From Lentibacillus sp. JNUCC-1 (GTDB lineage Bacteria > Bacillota > Bacilli > Bacillales > Amphibacillaceae), in the NCBI RefSeq assembly GCF_009741735.1, contig NZ_WHOH01000001.1:1426001-1490000 (forward strand): 64,000 nucleotides of DNA. The letters run 5' to 3'. Of the stretch, positions 62,634 to 64,000 are shown in pieces. The notes under the pieces were generated by a model. That model saw only the letters and a list, made by a program, of their open reading frames with translations, ran no database searches and had not been told where the DNA came from. The translations under genes and the position numbers were made by a program. The first letter of the stretch is position 1; every line of letters begins with the position of its first letter.

Positions 62634-62835
62634 TGGCACCACCTCCTGCTGCAGGGAGTCTCCCGCGGGGAAATTGCGTGCCTCGGCCCTCATGTGAAGC
62701 GTATCTATTGTGAGTTTATCTTATCATAAAAGAACACATGTTCCTATATTTTTAACTAAAAAAGACTAGAATCGTTCTGGAGACCCAGGTCAGGTACAAT
62801 CGAACTAAAAAGGTTATTGAGAGGAGGCGACGGGT

Positions 62836-62964
62836 ATGGAAGAAGAAGTCGGTGTCTGTGTCAGCTGTGGTAAAACCGTTTACTGTCGGGATGGTTTTTT
62901 GGATGGGGTGGTGACGGAAAATCATGAGCTTTATTGTTTTGAATGTGTTGATGAGAACACATAA
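62836..62964 (+). CDS. very small zinc-ribbon-like protein
   Basis: A 42-residue acidic protein with two cysteine pairs: VCVSCGKTVYC near the start and LYCFEC near the end, enough for one zinc ribbon. GAGGAGGCGACGGG before the ATG is a strong ribosome site and a terminator follows at once, which supports a real gene. Function unknown. Confidence 0.72.
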   Translation: MEEEVGVCVSCGKTVYCRDGFLDGVVTENHELYCFECVDENT

Positions 62965-63012
62965 AAAACAATCCCCAAAGTGACTGTTAAAATCATTAAG
63001 GGATTGTTTTTC
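62963..63012. terminator. bidirectional terminator
   Basis: Arms AAAAACAATCCC / GGGATTGTTTTT with a further internal hairpin; it serves the small zinc-ribbon gene and the convergent FNT gene. Confidence 0.8.
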
Positions 63013-63024
63013 CAGTAAGGCGGG

Positions 63025-63897
63025 CTAGCTGTCATTTTTCTTATCAAGCTTGGTCTGTATTTCATCTTTATACGCGAATGAGAACAGCAGCGATACCAGA
63101 ATTGCACCGCCAATCAGGTTGCCGATACTGGCTGGCAGGAGGTTCAGGAAGATATACTCGTACCACGTGTAATCATCTGTTGCGAGAAATCCCATACTGA
63201 AGTATCCCATATTCGCCGCACTGTGTTGGAAGTTACCAGCAACGAACAGGATTACCGGGAAAATGGTACCCAGGAACTTGCCAGTGATATCACGTGCTGC
63301 AGTGGTAAGAAACGCTGCCATCCCAATCAGCCAGTTGGCCAATATTCCCGAAATGAGCACTTCAAACCACCCAATCCATCCATGTTCAATGAATTTCATT
63401 TTGTGGCTGAGATATTCTGAAAGCTCAGGGTAAAAGCTCGGGGATAAAGACCCCGATAATTCTATGAGAATGGCTACAGCAAGTGCGCCAATGATATTCC
63501 CAACGTAAGCTGTCAGCCAGAATTTGTAGATGTTTTGGCTTCGAAGCCCGCTTTTGTTAAACAAATAGGAGGGAAGAAGCACGTTAATTTCCGTAAATAA
63601 AACCGATCCCGAAATGAAGACCATAGCGTAAGCAGACGCAAATCCAATTCCGGACATTAAATAGTAATAACCTTTCACATCAATCCCTGTTGCCAGCAAA
63701 ATGGAAAACAGGGCACCAAACGTCATAAACGAGCCTGCTGTAAAAGCCAGCAGAAACTTGGCCAAAGGCTTCTGGTATAAGTGTTCCCTGCCTTTTTCAC
63801 CGAACTCGTCCACAATCTGAGCCGGAATATAAAACTGCCGGTCAGGCTGATGCGTCTTATCCGGATTCGCCTGCTCCTTATTTTGATTCTCATCCAT
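63025..63897 (-). CDS. formate/nitrite transporter (FNT) family channel
   Basis: A 290-residue membrane protein with six helices after an unusually long, charged N-terminus (about 45 residues, rich in Asn/Gln/Lys). FNT patterns: FLLAFTAGSFMTFGALFSIL, SGSVLFTEINVLLPSYL, and GNFQHSAANMGYFSMG with the central His of the pore. It passes formate, nitrite or a similar small anion; which one cannot be told here. The ATG follows GGAGGTGAATG; the longer frame upstream has no site. Confidence 0.88.
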   Translation of the reverse strand: MDENQNKEQANPDKTHQPDRQFYIPAQIVDEFGEKGREHLYQKPLAKFLLAFTAGSFMTFGALFSILLATGIDVKGYYYLMSGIGFASAYAMVFISGSVLFTEINVLLPSYLFNKSGLRSQNIYKFWLTAYVGNIIGALAVAILIELSGSLSPSFYPELSEYLSHKMKFIEHGWIGWFEVLISGILANWLIGMAAFLTTAARDITGKFLGTIFPVILFVAGNFQHSAANMGYFSMGFLATDDYTWYEYIFLNLLPASIGNLIGGAILVSLLFSFAYKDEIQTKLDKKNDS

Positions 63898-63966
63898 AGT
63901 GCATTCACCTCCATTTTTTCTTTCATACCCCTTCAACCACAACTTTAATCCAACGACTGTCGACAA

Positions 63967-63988
63967 GTGCCTGTCACTTCCCGAATTT
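63967..63988 (+). repeat. dispersed 22 bp repeat, copy 2
   Basis: Exact second copy of the string at 62312-62333, in the same orientation, upstream of the FNT gene at the window edge. Confidence 0.7.
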
Positions 63989-64000
63989 GCTCGAATTTTG

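Overview
The window is chromosomal DNA from a member of the Bacillaceae (Bacillota). The evidence is strong GGAGG-type ribosome sites, frequent TTG and GTG starts, an S-box SAM riboswitch, a yybP-ykoY riboswitch, a SigB-type promoter, and gene families typical of Bacillus relatives (YvgK/ModAB, Lin0512, YitT, YdaG, HI0933-like, VTC/DUF4956). Many proteins are acidic, which fits a halotolerant genus such as Lentibacillus or Virgibacillus; the genus is a guess. There are no rRNA or tRNA genes, no CRISPR array and no prophage.

Layout. 0-5.99 kb: a PadR/DUF1700/DUF4097 stress operon, a haem-copper-oxidase-like membrane protein, a CAP lipoprotein, and a molybdate ABC transporter (modA, modB, modC) divergent from its likely sensor-regulator. 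6-14 kb: catabolic dehydrogenases and oxidases (3-hydroxybutyrate dehydrogenase, Gfo/Idh/MocA, a flavin dehydrogenase beside an alpha-hydroxy-acid oxidase) and a DUF819 transporter. 15.4-19.5 kb: a SAM-riboswitch-controlled methionine ABC transporter operon (metN, metI, metQ) ending in an M20 amidohydrolase. 19.8-23.7 kb: a nucleotidyltransferase pair resembling a toxin-antitoxin module, a PH-domain protein, a Mn-riboswitch-controlled TerC protein and a flavoprotein. 23.9-36.6 kb: two copies of a ~465 bp intergenic repeat, one split by an IS110 element and the other by an IS4/IS231-like element, flanking ppc, VTC/DUF4956, general stress and redox genes. 36.7-49.8 kb: transporters (YitT, two MFS, SSS), a MarR repressor with its operator, an ADP-ribosylglycohydrolase, a SigB-type promoter with a large catalase, and a butanediol-type dehydrogenase. 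49.9-56.6 kb: two PLD-nuclease/SF2-helicase proteins, each next to a nucleotide pyrophosphatase (NUDIX or MazG-like), possibly defence or repair modules. 56.7-64 kb: a hydrolase, a cupin, a Tat-exported GMC dehydrogenase operon with its own tatA and an SCO1 protein, a type I toxin/antisense RNA locus, and an FNT channel.

Three things stand out. (1) Four unrelated-looking families of short repeats share one strict 21 bp period. They form twelve intergenic arrays, nearly all downstream of a gene and in the orientation of that gene. (2) The IS110 element has a 5' noncoding region in which target-binding and donor-binding guide segments can be read. These match the sequence it inserted into, including the shared CT core, so it is a candidate bridge-RNA-guided recombinase whose target is a host repeat. 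(3) Six genes are each broken by one missing base, mostly in short G/C runs. This points to assembly or base-calling error, or to an unusual run of recent pseudogenes.
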